64,000 bases of DNA from E44-bin89 sp034409565 (GTDB taxonomy: Bacteria; Chloroflexota; Dehalococcoidia; Dehalococcoidales; RBG-16-60-22): the NCBI GenBank assembly GCA_034409565.1, contig DAOUMS010000003.1:75657-139656 (forward strand). The letters are read 5' to 3'. Below the pieces are notes generated by a model, which saw only the letters and a program-made list of their open reading frames with translations, ran no database searches and was not told where the DNA came from. Made by a program: the position numbers and the translations under genes. Within the stretch, counting starts at the first letter, position 1. Each line of letters opens with the position of its first letter. Positions 1-7,868 of the stretch are shown here, in pieces.

Positions 1-929
1 CGGCGGGCCTCAGCCGGGGAGTCGGTGGTGAGCAGTTTGTAGCTGGACATGGCATGTTCCAGCCGCCCGGCCGCGTTCAGCCGCGGGGCGATAACCCAGG
101 AGATACACTCGGCGTCAAGGCTGCCGCCGCTCAGTCCGGCCTGCTCGATGAGTGCTCTTATTCCCAGGCGCGGATTTTTATTCATCGCCATGAGCCCCTC
201 TTTTACCAGGTAGCGGTTCTCCCCCAGCAGCGGTGACACATCGGCGACGGTGCCGAGTGCTGCTAGGTCCACCAGTGCCTCCAGTTCCCCTTCCCGGCCA
301 ACGCTCCGGTAGAGCGCTTGCAGCACTTTGAAGGCCACCCCGGCACCGGTCAGCCCGGTAAAGGGGTACGCTGAACCGGGCAGTTTTGGATTGACAATGG
401 CCGCTGCCGGCGGCATTTCGGGCAGGGGCGTGTGGTGGTCGGTAATGACGATGTCCAGCCCCGTTCTCCTCGCCCGCTTGACTTCGGACAGGCTGGTAAT
501 ACCGCAATCTACGGTTACCACGAGCCGGATGCCCTGCTGGCGGAGGTTTTCCAGCGCCGTGGTTTTCAGACCGTAGCCTTCGGTCAGGCGGTGCGGGATG
601 TAGGGAACCACGTTGCCGCCGAGCGCGGTCAGGCCCTGGACGAGCAGGGCCGTGGCGGTGATGCCATCAGCGTCGTAGTCACCATATATGGCGATTGGTT
701 CCCCGGAGAGCAGGGCCTGGTATATCCTGGCTACAGCCTGGTGCATATCCGGCAGCAGCAGCGGGCTGCTGCAGAGGTTCTGGTCGGCGGCGAGGAAAGA
801 TGCCAGCTGGGTCGGTTCCTTCAGGCCGCGATTGAACAGGAGCTGGACAATAAGGGGAGGAATGCTTGAGTTGCTAACCAGGTACTGGTGCGGCACCGGT
901 GGCAGCAGATTCCAGCGGTAGTGACTCAA
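1..929 (-). CDS. recJ: Single-stranded-DNA exonuclease RecJ (N-terminal part, cut by window edge)
   Basis: RecJ is a 5'-3' single-strand DNA exonuclease of recombination and mismatch repair. The visible ~309 residues read SHYRWNLLPP at the N-terminus, then the DHH-family motifs IYGDYDADG (motif I), VVTVDCGITS and ITDHHTPLPE (DHH motif III), followed by the linker that leads to the DHHA1 domain. These give the metal-binding Asp/His residues of the phosphoesterase. The reading frame stays open to base 1, so the C-terminal part lies outside the window. The start is TTG at 929-927, two bases after the fabF stop, with GAGG seven bases upstream inside the fabF end. That spacing suggests translational coupling to fabF. 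Confidence 0.9.
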   Translation of the reverse strand, partial: MSHYRWNLLPPVPHQYLVSNSSIPPLIVQLLFNRGLKEPTQLASFLAADQNLCSSPLLLPDMHQAVARIYQALLSGEPIAIYGDYDADGITATALLVQGLTALGGNVVPYIPHRLTEGYGLKTTALENLRQQGIRLVVTVDCGITSLSEVKRARRTGLDIVITDHHTPLPEMPPAAAIVNPKLPGSAYPFTGLTGAGVAFKVLQALYRSVGREGELEALVDLAALGTVADVSPLLGENRYLVKEGLMAMNKNPRLGIRALIEQAGLSGGSLDAECISWVIAPRLNAAGRLEHAMSSYKLLTTDSPAEAR

Positions 930-931
930 GA

Positions 932-2185
932 TTATGCCTCAGTATATTTTCGGAATATCAGTACCGAATTATGCCCGCCAAAACCAAACGAGTTGGACAG
1001 TGCCGTATTGACTTCAGCCCTGCGGGCGACGTTGGGCACGTAGTCAAGGTCACAATCGGGGTCGGGATGGTCGTAGTTGATGGTTGGCGGGATGATGCTG
1101 TTCTGCATGGACAGGATGCAGGCCAGTGCCTCGGCGGCGCCGGCGCAGCCGATGAGGTGTCCCAGCATTGACTTGGTGGAACTTATCGGCACCTTATAGG
1201 CGTAGTCACCGAAAACGGTCTTAATCGCCCTAGTCTCCATGACATCGTTGAGCTGAGTGGAGGTGCCGTGGGCGTTAATGTAATCAATATCCGTCGGGGA
1301 CAACCCCGCCTTTTTGAGCGCGATGCGCATGGCTTTGGCGGCTCCTTCGCCGCTCTCCAGCGGCTGGGTGACATGGAAGGAGTCAGCGGTGGCGCTGTAA
1401 GCGGCGATTTCCGCCAGTATGGGCACCTCCCTTTTCAAAACGTGCTCCAGCTTCTCCAGGATGAGCACACAGGCACCCTCGCTGATGACAAATCCGTCGC
1501 GCTCGGCGTCAAAGGGACGGGAGGCTTTCTGGGGAGCATCATTCCTGGTGGAAACTGCCTTCAGGGCGGTGAAAGCGGTAATGCCCAGCGGGTTGATTAT
1601 CGACTCAGTGCCGCCGGCAAGCATGACCTGGGCATCGCCGTGCCTGAGTAGCTCATACGCGGCACCGATGGCATCCGAGCCGCTGGAGCAGGCTGACGTG
1701 GTACAGAAGTTTGGCCCCTTGATGCCAAGCGCAATTGATATCTGGGCGGCGGCAATATCGGCAATCATCATCGGCGCCAGGAAGGGGCTGACGCGGTCTG
1801 GCCCCCTTTCCACGAGAATCTTGGCCTGTTCAAACATTGTGTTCAGCCCGCCAATGCCACTGCCAATGATGACCCCGATGTCCTCAGCGTTGGTTTTGTT
1901 GATTTCCAGGCACGCCGACGCCACGGCCTCCCGGCTGGCCGCGACCGCCAGCTGCGCGAAGCGGTCCATGCGGCGGGCTTCCTTCCGTTCGATGTAGCTG
2001 GTGGGCTCAAATCCCTTCACCTCGCCGGCGAACTTGGCCTCCATGTTCGCGGGGTCGAATAAGGTAATATAGTCAATACCGGACTTACCGGTAACAAGCC
2101 CTTCCCAGGTAGTCTTGGTATCCAGACCGAGGGGGCTGAGAGTGCCCATCCCGGTAATAACAACTCTATCTTTACCGCCATTCAT
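932..2185 (-). CDS. fabF: Beta-ketoacyl-ACP synthase II (FabF)
   Basis: FabF condenses malonyl-ACP with acyl-ACP in cytosolic fatty-acid elongation. The protein starts with the family signature RVVITGMGTLSPLG and carries the Cys-His-His triad: nucleophile in TSACSSGSDA, the histidines in NAHGTSTQLND and SMLGHLIGCAGA. A C-terminal GFGGHN motif is also present. Length (417 aa) is normal. ATG at 2185 is preferred because it begins just before conserved sequence and has GGGAG 12 bases upstream. An in-frame ATG at 2212 adds nine non-conserved residues and has no ribosome-binding site. recJ follows at 2 bases. No other fab gene is in the window. Confidence 0.95.
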   Translation of the reverse strand: MNGGKDRVVITGMGTLSPLGLDTKTTWEGLVTGKSGIDYITLFDPANMEAKFAGEVKGFEPTSYIERKEARRMDRFAQLAVAASREAVASACLEINKTNAEDIGVIIGSGIGGLNTMFEQAKILVERGPDRVSPFLAPMMIADIAAAQISIALGIKGPNFCTTSACSSGSDAIGAAYELLRHGDAQVMLAGGTESIINPLGITAFTALKAVSTRNDAPQKASRPFDAERDGFVISEGACVLILEKLEHVLKREVPILAEIAAYSATADSFHVTQPLESGEGAAKAMRIALKKAGLSPTDIDYINAHGTSTQLNDVMETRAIKTVFGDYAYKVPISSTKSMLGHLIGCAGAAEALACILSMQNSIIPPTINYDHPDPDCDLDYVPNVARRAEVNTALSNSFGFGGHNSVLIFRKYTEA

Positions 2186-2269
2186 TGTCAGGAAATGCTC
2201 CCTTGTCTCCATATGATTTAATTATTTTTTTACCATAATTGCTGGCTATTTGCAAGCTGACCTCCGGCT

Positions 2270-2299
2270 TTGACCGCCGGTGAAGGGCGACCCTATAAT
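2270..2299 (+). promoter_or_regulatory. Sigma-70-type promoter of mtaB, predicting a leaderless mRNA
   Basis: TTGACC at 2270-2275, an 18-base spacer and TATAAT at 2294-2299 form a near-consensus promoter. Transcription would begin at about 2306-2307, on the ATG at 2307, and downstream of the in-frame ATGs at 2280 and 2298. This implies a leaderless transcript and decides the start chosen for mtaB. Confidence 0.6.
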
Positions 2300-2306
2300 G
2301 GAACTG

Positions 2307-3569
2307 ATGACAGTTTCAATGAGTTACCCCAGGGTTGCGCTGGATACATTGGGCTGCAAGCTGAATCAGGCGGAAACGGAGTCGCTGGCACGGGAACTGG
2401 CCGCGGCCGGGTATGAAATAGTGGACTCGGTGGCTGAGGCCGACGTATATATACTGAATACCTGCACGGTGACGCACCTTGCCGACCGCAAGGCAAGGAA
2501 CCTGCTCCGGCAGGCACACCGCCGGAACGGCCATGCCCGACTGATAGCCATCGGCTGCTATGCGGAGAGGTCGCCTCAGGAGCTGGCCCGGATAGAGGGC
2601 GTTGACCTTGTTCTGGGCAATAACCGGAAGGCGCAGGTGCTCGATAGGCTGCCGGAATTTGGCTGCCCGTCATCATTGGCCGGTCACCGGCCGTACCAGT
2701 ATGGTCGCAACCGCTCTTTCCTGAAAATCCAGGATGGTTGTAATAATTATTGTCGCTACTGCATCGTGCCGCTGGTGCGGCGCCGGGTGGAAAGCGTGCC
2801 CGCGGCGCGGGTTATTGCCGAAGTTAAGAAGCGGATGGACGGTGGGGTAAAAGAGGTGGTGCTAACCGGGACCGAGATTGGTGCCTATGAATGCGGCGTC
2901 AATCTGACGGGGCTTTTAAAACGCATCCTGGTGGAAACGGGGGTGATGAGGCTGAGGTTATCATCACTGCAGCCCCAGGAAATAACTGTGGGGCTGCTTG
3001 CGCTCTGGAAGGATAGCCGATTGTGTCCGCAGTTCCACCTTTCTCTGCAGAGCGGCAGCGATGCTGTCCTCGGGCGGATGAGGCGACTTTACATGACGGC
3101 TGACTACCGGCGAGCGGTGGCTTTAATTAGAGAAACGGTGCCGGATGTGGCCATCACCACCGATGTTATTGCTGGCTTCCCCGGGGAGACCGAGGCCGAG
3201 TTCGAGGAAAGCTACGGTTTTTGCCGGCAGACAGGCTTTGCCCGCATCCATGTTTTCCCTTATTCACCGCGGCCGGGGACAGAGGCCGCCGTTATGCCGG
3301 AACAGGTTGCCGAGGGGGTGAAGAGGGAGCGGGTCAGGAAGATGCTGGTACTGGCCGGGGAAAGCGCCCACAACTTTCAACAGCGCTTTCTGGGCCGGAC
3401 CATGCCGGTGCTGTGGGAGCATAGGCCCGGCGGCGTCTGGTCGGGCTACACGGCGAACTATATAAGAGTCTACGCCAGAAGCGAGAATGATTTATCCAAT
3501 CAGTTGCAATCTGTGAAACTGGAAAGCATTTATAAAGACGGGGTGTGGGGAAGATGGTCAGACTTATAG
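2307..3569 (+). CDS. mtaB: tRNA t6A37 methylthiotransferase MtaB
   Basis: MtaB is a radical-SAM enzyme that adds a methylthio group to N6-threonylcarbamoyladenosine 37 in tRNAs. The N-terminal UPF0004 domain shows LDTLGCKLNQAETES, ILNTCTVTHLADRKAR and AIGCYAERSP, whose three cysteines bind the auxiliary 4Fe-4S cluster. The radical-SAM CxxxCxxC is in QDGCNNYCRYCIVPLVR. A C-terminal TRAM-like part follows. The promoter upstream places transcription start on ATG 2307. In-frame ATGs at 2280 and 2298 are alternatives but would not be transcribed from that promoter. The 3' end overlaps the convergent gene at 3564 by six bases. Confidence 0.92.
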   Translation: MTVSMSYPRVALDTLGCKLNQAETESLARELAAAGYEIVDSVAEADVYILNTCTVTHLADRKARNLLRQAHRRNGHARLIAIGCYAERSPQELARIEGVDLVLGNNRKAQVLDRLPEFGCPSSLAGHRPYQYGRNRSFLKIQDGCNNYCRYCIVPLVRRRVESVPAARVIAEVKKRMDGGVKEVVLTGTEIGAYECGVNLTGLLKRILVETGVMRLRLSSLQPQEITVGLLALWKDSRLCPQFHLSLQSGSDAVLGRMRRLYMTADYRRAVALIRETVPDVAITTDVIAGFPGETEAEFEESYGFCRQTGFARIHVFPYSPRPGTEAAVMPEQVAEGVKRERVRKMLVLAGESAHNFQQRFLGRTMPVLWEHRPGGVWSGYTANYIRVYARSENDLSNQLQSVKLESIYKDGVWGRWSDL

Positions 3570-4433
3570 TTCCCTCACCGGGTTTCTGAACTCGCAGCGT
3601 ACTCTGGTCTGGCACAGTCCGCAGCCGGCAATGCCCACGCCGTATTCCTGCCTGATATAGACGATTTCATTGTGCTGGTAGTCGCGACATTTTTTCTTGT
3701 CGTGGCCCTTTTCTGTGATGGCGCCGGCGGGGCAGCGGGGAATGCAGTCCCGGCAGGCATTATTGACATAAAATAAGCAGTTTGAGTAGGGTGAGCTGGC
3801 GGTTCGGGGGCTGATGGGGAGGAGCATATCGGTGACCACGCTGCCGCAGCGGTGGGCGATACCGCGCTCGGTGATGAAACCGTCGGAAAGGCTGAAGGTA
3901 CCCAGGCCGGCGGCGTAGGCGATGTGCCGCTCCGACCAGTTGGAAAAAGGGCCCTTCTCGTTGTCCATGGTCTTGAAATAAGGCTGCAGGAAGGGCGCGG
4001 TGGCGAGGTGGCCCCTCCCGGTGATGACCTCGACCACGTGCGCCCTCAGCGCCTCGTTGAACTTTTCCCCGTACCAGCGGGTGTATGACCAGGGGCGCGA
4101 AGGGGTCTTTTTTTGCCGCCGATTTGATTTCCGCGTCTTGTCGGTGATGGGCAGTATCCAGCTGATGACGGACAGGTGCGTGGGCAGGTCGCTGGGACTT
4201 TTATCGAAAGCCCTGGCTAGGGCTTCACGCGGCGTAAAATGCGAGGCGTCAATTATTTTTTTGTACTCCATAAAGATGGGGTCATTGCCATCGGCAAACT
4301 GCACCAGTGGCTCGTCAAAGATAAAATCGCCGTTGGTATCAGGTAAGCGATTCAACGGGCTGTGGCGCACCAAAGCGCTGATTTCTTTCTTGATAAAGGC
4401 GGCCGTTTCCTCTGGCTTCATATTAGCTGGCAA
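3564..4433 (-). CDS. 4Fe-4S protein related to epoxyqueuosine reductase (QueG-like)
   Basis: The 289-aa protein has a C-terminal double 4Fe-4S ferredoxin-like module: NNACRDCIPRCPAGAIT supplies CxxCxxxCP, and GIAGCGLCQTRVRCEF the second cluster. The middle contains SERHIAYAAGLGTFSLSDGF, as in the QueG and reductive-dehalogenase superfamily, where the fold binds a corrinoid. No twin-arginine signal is present, so a respiratory dehalogenase is unlikely and a cytosolic location is expected. The true substrate is unknown. The annotated start is TTG at 4433, with AGGAGG 13 bases upstream. The next in-frame ATG is four codons later. Confidence 0.7.
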   Translation of the reverse strand: MPANMKPEETAAFIKKEISALVRHSPLNRLPDTNGDFIFDEPLVQFADGNDPIFMEYKKIIDASHFTPREALARAFDKSPSDLPTHLSVISWILPITDKTRKSNRRQKKTPSRPWSYTRWYGEKFNEALRAHVVEVITGRGHLATAPFLQPYFKTMDNEKGPFSNWSERHIAYAAGLGTFSLSDGFITERGIAHRCGSVVTDMLLPISPRTASSPYSNCLFYVNNACRDCIPRCPAGAITEKGHDKKKCRDYQHNEIVYIRQEYGVGIAGCGLCQTRVRCEFRNPVREL

Positions 4434-4484
4434 GATATATACTTATCCTCCTGGTCAGGCACCGATTCCCGGAATAATGGCCGT

Positions 4485-4841
4485 TTATTCCGCCTCAAGG
4501 GCGTGGGTCAGGACCTCTTTCATATGCTTGCCGGGCATCAGGAAGTCTTTCTCAGAAAGGTCCTGCCCGATGAGTCGCAGACGCTCGAGCAGGGCGTAAA
4601 AGTTAATCGCCCAGCCGATGCCGAATGCCTCGGGAACCACGATTCGGCTGTCATAGGGGTTCCAGTATGTTTCCCTGATGCGTTCCAGGGTGGGCCGCCT
4701 GAGGTCGTAAGGGACGAAGCCAGCCACCTTCCCGTGCCATAGTCGCTTTTCTCTTGGCTTTTCCAGTTCCTGACATACGGCGACCAGTGTCAGGGTGATT
4801 ATCGTTGCCTGAAGCAGCCGATTAATAGCTTTTACGTTCAT
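4485..4841 (-). CDS. DUF5808-like small protein
   Basis: This 118-aa protein has a hydrophobic stretch near residues 8-24 (LLQATIITLTLVAVCQ) that could be a membrane anchor. A core follows with the segments WHGKVAGFVPYDLRRPTLE, YWNPYDSRIVVP and GIGWAINFYALLERL. That order (W-G-K, PYD-RPT, WNP-D-R, G-W-NF) matches my recollection of DUF5808, a domain of unknown function. The start is supported by AAGGAG five bases before ATG. It lies 10 bases after the GNAT gene on the same strand and probably shares its transcript. No function can be assigned. Confidence 0.65.
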   Translation of the reverse strand: MNVKAINRLLQATIITLTLVAVCQELEKPREKRLWHGKVAGFVPYDLRRPTLERIRETYWNPYDSRIVVPEAFGIGWAINFYALLERLRLIGQDLSEKDFLMPGKHMKEVLTHALEAE

Positions 4842-4851
4842 GCTGACTCCT

Positions 4852-5337
4852 TCATGCCGGCGTGTTATCTATTCCCAGCACCACGGAGGTTTCAATCTGG
4901 CGCCGGGGAATGTCCCAGTATGTCTCCAGCAGCTGGTCTTTGTCAGGCAGCAAGCGAAACCCGTGTTTCTGGTAGAAAGAAATCGCCCAGCGGGCGTCTG
5001 CCCAGGTGCCTACCAGCAAGCGGGGCGTCTTCACCAGCTGGCGGATATAGACCAGCAATTTGCGGGCGATTCCTTGCCGCTGGTGCTCCGGCAGGACATA
5101 AGCATGGCGGATGAGGGTGACATCTTTGATTGGTTCCATGCCCATGATACCCACCAGTTCCCCTTCAACTTCCCAGCCGAAGAAGGCGACCCGTTCCATC
5201 TCTCGTTCCAGTTCGTTCATTGGCATATAGGGCTGCCGGTAGCAGTCAGCCGGTATAACGCCTGCATACGCTTCGGCAGCTTTGTTGATAATAAAGTATA
5301 TCCTCTGAGTATCGCTCGCTCGGCACTCACGAATCAT
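4852..5337 (-). CDS. GNAT-family N-acetyltransferase
   Basis: This 161-aa single-domain GNAT protein transfers an acetyl group from acetyl-CoA to an unknown amine. The acetyl-CoA pyrophosphate loop is visible as VLPEHQRQGIARKLL (Q-x-x-G-x-A), preceded by the beta-4 strand LIRHAYVLP and followed by the RWAISFYQKHGFRLL segment typical of the C-terminal half. The promoter upstream puts transcription start about 11 bases before ATG, with no ribosome-binding site. The DUF5808-like gene follows. The substrate cannot be read from sequence. Confidence 0.85.
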   Translation of the reverse strand: MIRECRASDTQRIYFIINKAAEAYAGVIPADCYRQPYMPMNELEREMERVAFFGWEVEGELVGIMGMEPIKDVTLIRHAYVLPEHQRQGIARKLLVYIRQLVKTPRLLVGTWADARWAISFYQKHGFRLLPDKDQLLETYWDIPRRQIETSVVLGIDNTPA

Positions 5338-5354
5338 GACATTCAGTTACCAAA

Positions 5355-5382
5355 ATTATACCATGTGCATCGTGATAGTCAA
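5355..5382 (-). promoter_or_regulatory. Promoter of the GNAT gene
   Basis: On the minus strand TTGACT (5382-5377), a 16-base spacer and TATAAT (5360-5355) form a good sigma-70-type promoter. The start site should fall near 5348, leaving a leader of about 11 bases before ATG at 5337. Confidence 0.55.
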
Positions 5383-5454
5383 AAGATATGAGGCGCTGAG
5401 CCACCGACTGGCGGCCCATTGCGGTTGCTGGCGGCGACTTTGTGGCCCGGCCTT

Positions 5455-6090
5455 TTAATGCCGTTCCATGCTCTCAATTATAATTTCAGCGGCGAGCCTG
5501 GCACCGATACCCGCAAGCAGGGCACATTTTTCGTACCCTTTTGCTTCGAGAAAGGCTTGCCTGTTCTCTGCGCTGGCCCGGGGGTCCATGAAGCGGCCGA
5601 ATACCACGTTCTCCTGTATTTCAGCACACTGCAGTGAACCGAGCATTTCTTCAAAGCGGGGCAGAAATTCGCGGGCAGCGTTCATGGCGGCGGTGGTGCC
5701 TTCATAGTTGGTCATGTCCTCGCTGCCGAAATAAAGCCCGAGGCTAATCAGGCCTCCGGATACGGCCCCGCAGATTCTGCCCGTGGAACCAAAGCCGGGG
5801 AACGGTGAAAGCGCTTTGATAATATCCATGTCCCCCAGCCCGAACTCCTCCATCACGGGAAGAGCTGCGCCCTTGGCTCAGCTGTGGCTGAGGAACTCAC
5901 TTTCCTCGCCTTTTCGTTGCACGCGGTCCAGGACCGCTCCTTTATTGGCCACTATTTCCGGGCACAGCAGGGTCTTTCTGGGAATGCCTTCTTCGTCGAG
6001 CTTGTGGAACCAGTCTTTGATAACCGCCGTATCCCAGGATTTTTCCGCCAGCGCCTGGACTTTTTTCTTTAATGCCTCGTAATCAGCCAT
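5455..6090 (-). CDS. C_GCAxxG_C_C family redox protein, candidate selenoprotein (UGA read as Sec at residue 71)
   Basis: One continuous reading frame of 211 codons runs from ATG 6090 to 5455, interrupted only by TGA at 5880-5878. The ATG has AAGGGGGG eight bases upstream. Across the TGA it reads EFLSHS-U-AKGAALPVMEEFGLG, where family members as I recall them have a cysteine (NCAxG...EEFGLG). Downstream are the other signature cysteines: GSTGRICGAVSGG, LGSLQCAEIQ and GYEKCALLAG. The protein is thus a full C_GCAxxG_C_C member with only the first cysteine replaced. A SECIS-like hairpin follows the UGA at the correct distance. The family is thought to be redox active. Alternatives are a nonsense mutation or two genes, but the intact, conserved sequence on both sides argues against decay. 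Sec genes themselves are not in this window. Confidence 0.75.
5843..5880 (-). promoter_or_regulatory. Bacterial SECIS-like hairpin directly after the in-frame UGA
   Basis: After the UGA (5880-5878) come 11 bases, then AGCTCTTCC (5866-5858), loop CGTGAT (5857-5852) and GGAGGAGTT (5851-5843). All nine positions pair, two of them G-U. The UGA-to-loop distance is 20 bases, and the apical loop has G in its second position. Bacterial SECIS elements bound by SelB have a stem, a small apical loop with G in its first two positions, and about 16-37 bases from UGA to loop, so this element fits. Confidence 0.65.
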
Positions 6091-6143
6091 ATGCCATCCC
6101 CCCTTTGAAGTTGATTGGCTAATTGTTGACTGTCATTTTGTGC

Positions 6144-6905
6144 CTACCAGATGGTGGAGCCACCCTCGATGAGCAGCGTCTGTCCGGTCATGAAGTTGGA
6201 GGCTTCCGACGCCAGAAAAACGGCTGCGCCCATGTAGTCCGAAGTGTCACCGACTCTGCCCAGCGGGAGGGATGCTATCATCTGCTTGAGCTTGTCCGGG
6301 TTTTCTTTATAGTATTGTTCGTTCAGGGGGGTGATGGTGGGGCCGGGCCCAATGGCGTTCACGTTGATATTATACTTCGCCCATTCCACGGCCAGGCCGC
6401 GTGTCAGATGGGATACGCCAGCTTTGGAAGTGGCATATACCGAGCGCTCCGGCGTGGCCCGCTGGCTGGCATCGGAGGAGATGTTGATTATCTTCCCCTT
6501 TTTCTGTTTTATCATCTCTTTGCCCACGAGCTGGCAGCAGAAAAACATACCCCGGAGATTGATGTTTATCATGTAGTCCCAGTCTTCACGGGTGATTTCC
6601 TCCGCCAGCTTCCTGATGATAACCCCGGCGTTATTAACCAGAATATCTATTTTCCCGTAATTCGCCATTACCTTTGCTACCAGGGCCGCTATGGACGACT
6701 CATCTCTGACGTCCACAGGCATCGAGGTAGCCTTTAGCCTTTCTTTCTTCAGGTATTCCGCAGCCTTTTTCCCTTCTTCCGCCCGGCGGTTGGCGATGAC
6801 AACCGTGGCCCCGGCCTGGGCAAGGCCGCGTGAAATAGCAAGGCCAATCCCCTGGTTGCCACCGGTCACTATGGCCACTTTTCCAGAAAGATCAAATATA
6901 TCCAT
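6144..6905 (-). CDS. SDR-family NAD(P)-dependent oxidoreductase
   Basis: A classical short-chain dehydrogenase of 253 aa. It has the cofactor loop VTGGNQGIGLA, the NNAG motif in ILVNNAGVI, the active-site Ser in INISSDAS and the YxxxK pair in VYATSKAGVSH. A typical C-terminus LLIEGGSTIW closes the protein. It resembles 2-deoxy-gluconate and gluconate 5-dehydrogenase-like SDRs, but the substrate is not determinable. ATG 6905 is chosen because AAGGAGGTG sits six bases upstream; an in-frame GTG at 6914 lies inside that ribosome-binding site. The ABC ATPase gene diverges from it. Confidence 0.88.
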   Translation of the reverse strand: MDIFDLSGKVAIVTGGNQGIGLAISRGLAQAGATVVIANRRAEEGKKAAEYLKKERLKATSMPVDVRDESSIAALVAKVMANYGKIDILVNNAGVIIRKLAEEITREDWDYMININLRGMFFCCQLVGKEMIKQKKGKIINISSDASQRATPERSVYATSKAGVSHLTRGLAVEWAKYNINVNAIGPGPTITPLNEQYYKENPDKLKQMIASLPLGRVGDTSDYMGAAVFLASEASNFMTGQTLLIEGGSTIW

Positions 6906-7018
6906 CTTGTACACCTCCTTGTCCTAATTACAATATCTAAATGAGCGGCGTTCGTCAATGTACCTGCCGGTATGATAAAATGTTACGTCGCTCTTATTTT
7001 AATACCTGGATTAAAGAT

Positions 7019-7825
7019 ATGCCATCTTTGGAATTATCTGGTAGTAAGCCATCATTGATTGAATATCGGAATGTTATCGTCAGCAAGAATGACCGGGTCG
7101 TCTTGAACGGCATCACACTGGCCATTAATTCCGGGGAACACGTGGCCATCCTGGGGCCCAATGGCGCCGGCAAATCGTTTCTCATCAGAACCATTACCCG
7201 GGAGTGCTATCCTCATGCTGGAGTTCCTGGTTCTTACGTGCGTATACTGGGCAAAGGAGACTGGAATGTCTTTGCGTTGCGGAACCTGCTGGGGATTGTC
7301 ACCGATGACCTGATGGTACTCTGCACCCGGAACTTCACCTGCCGGGAGATTATATTATCCGGGTTCTTCAGCAGTATCGGGGTCTGGCCATATCACCATG
7401 TGACGCGGGCCATGGAACGGAAAGCGCGGGAAATATTAAAACTGCTGGAGATATCGCATCTGGCAGGGCGGAATATGAACCGGATTTCAACCGGTGAGGC
7501 ACGACGCGTCCTCATCGGTCGGGCTCTGGTACATGACCCCCAGGCGCTGGTCCTGGATGAGCCGACCTCAAGTCTGGACTTTCACGCCGCCCATAATCTT
7601 CGGAATATGTTGAGCAAGATTGCCAGTACCGGCACCGGTATTATTATGATGACGCATAATACGGTGGATATAATACCTGAGATTGACCGTGTCATCCTCC
7701 TCAAGGCGGGTCGAGTTTTCCAGGACGGCAATAAAGAGAAGGTGCTTACCTCGGAGGCACTTTCCCATCTCTTTGGCACGCCACTGGAGGTAATGAAGCG
7801 CGACGGGTATTATTATATCTGGTAA
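7019..7825 (+). CDS. ABC transporter ATP-binding protein (stand-alone ATPase)
   Basis: A single nucleotide-binding domain with Walker A GPNGAGKS, signature ISTGEARRVLIGRAL (S-T-G-E in place of LSGGQ), Walker B ALVLDEPTSSLDF and the H-loop IMMTHNTVDI. It resembles the YlmA/ModF-type lone ATPases. No permease or binding protein is adjacent, so it may pair with a distant membrane subunit or act on a cytosolic target. The start is uncertain: ATG 7019 precedes recognisable domain sequence, but in-frame ATGs at 6941 and 6980 also exist and none has a clear ribosome-binding site. panB follows 43 bases downstream of the stop. Confidence 0.82.
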   Translation: MPSLELSGSKPSLIEYRNVIVSKNDRVVLNGITLAINSGEHVAILGPNGAGKSFLIRTITRECYPHAGVPGSYVRILGKGDWNVFALRNLLGIVTDDLMVLCTRNFTCREIILSGFFSSIGVWPYHHVTRAMERKAREILKLLEISHLAGRNMNRISTGEARRVLIGRALVHDPQALVLDEPTSSLDFHAAHNLRNMLSKIASTGTGIIMMTHNTVDIIPEIDRVILLKAGRVFQDGNKEKVLTSEALSHLFGTPLEVMKRDGYYYIW

Positions 7826-7868
7826 TCAGATGAAGACCGATTAGAAAACATTGTCAGGAGGCGTGAGG

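Noticed and set aside
3564..4433. Respiratory reductive dehalogenase
   Set aside because: No twin-arginine signal, no adjacent membrane-anchor gene, and the protein is too short; only the ferredoxin-like part is shared.
5455..5856. Two separate genes in place of one UGA-interrupted gene
   Set aside because: The downstream part would start at GTG/ATG without a ribosome-binding site and lack the conserved residues that sit directly after the UGA; both parts share one frame.
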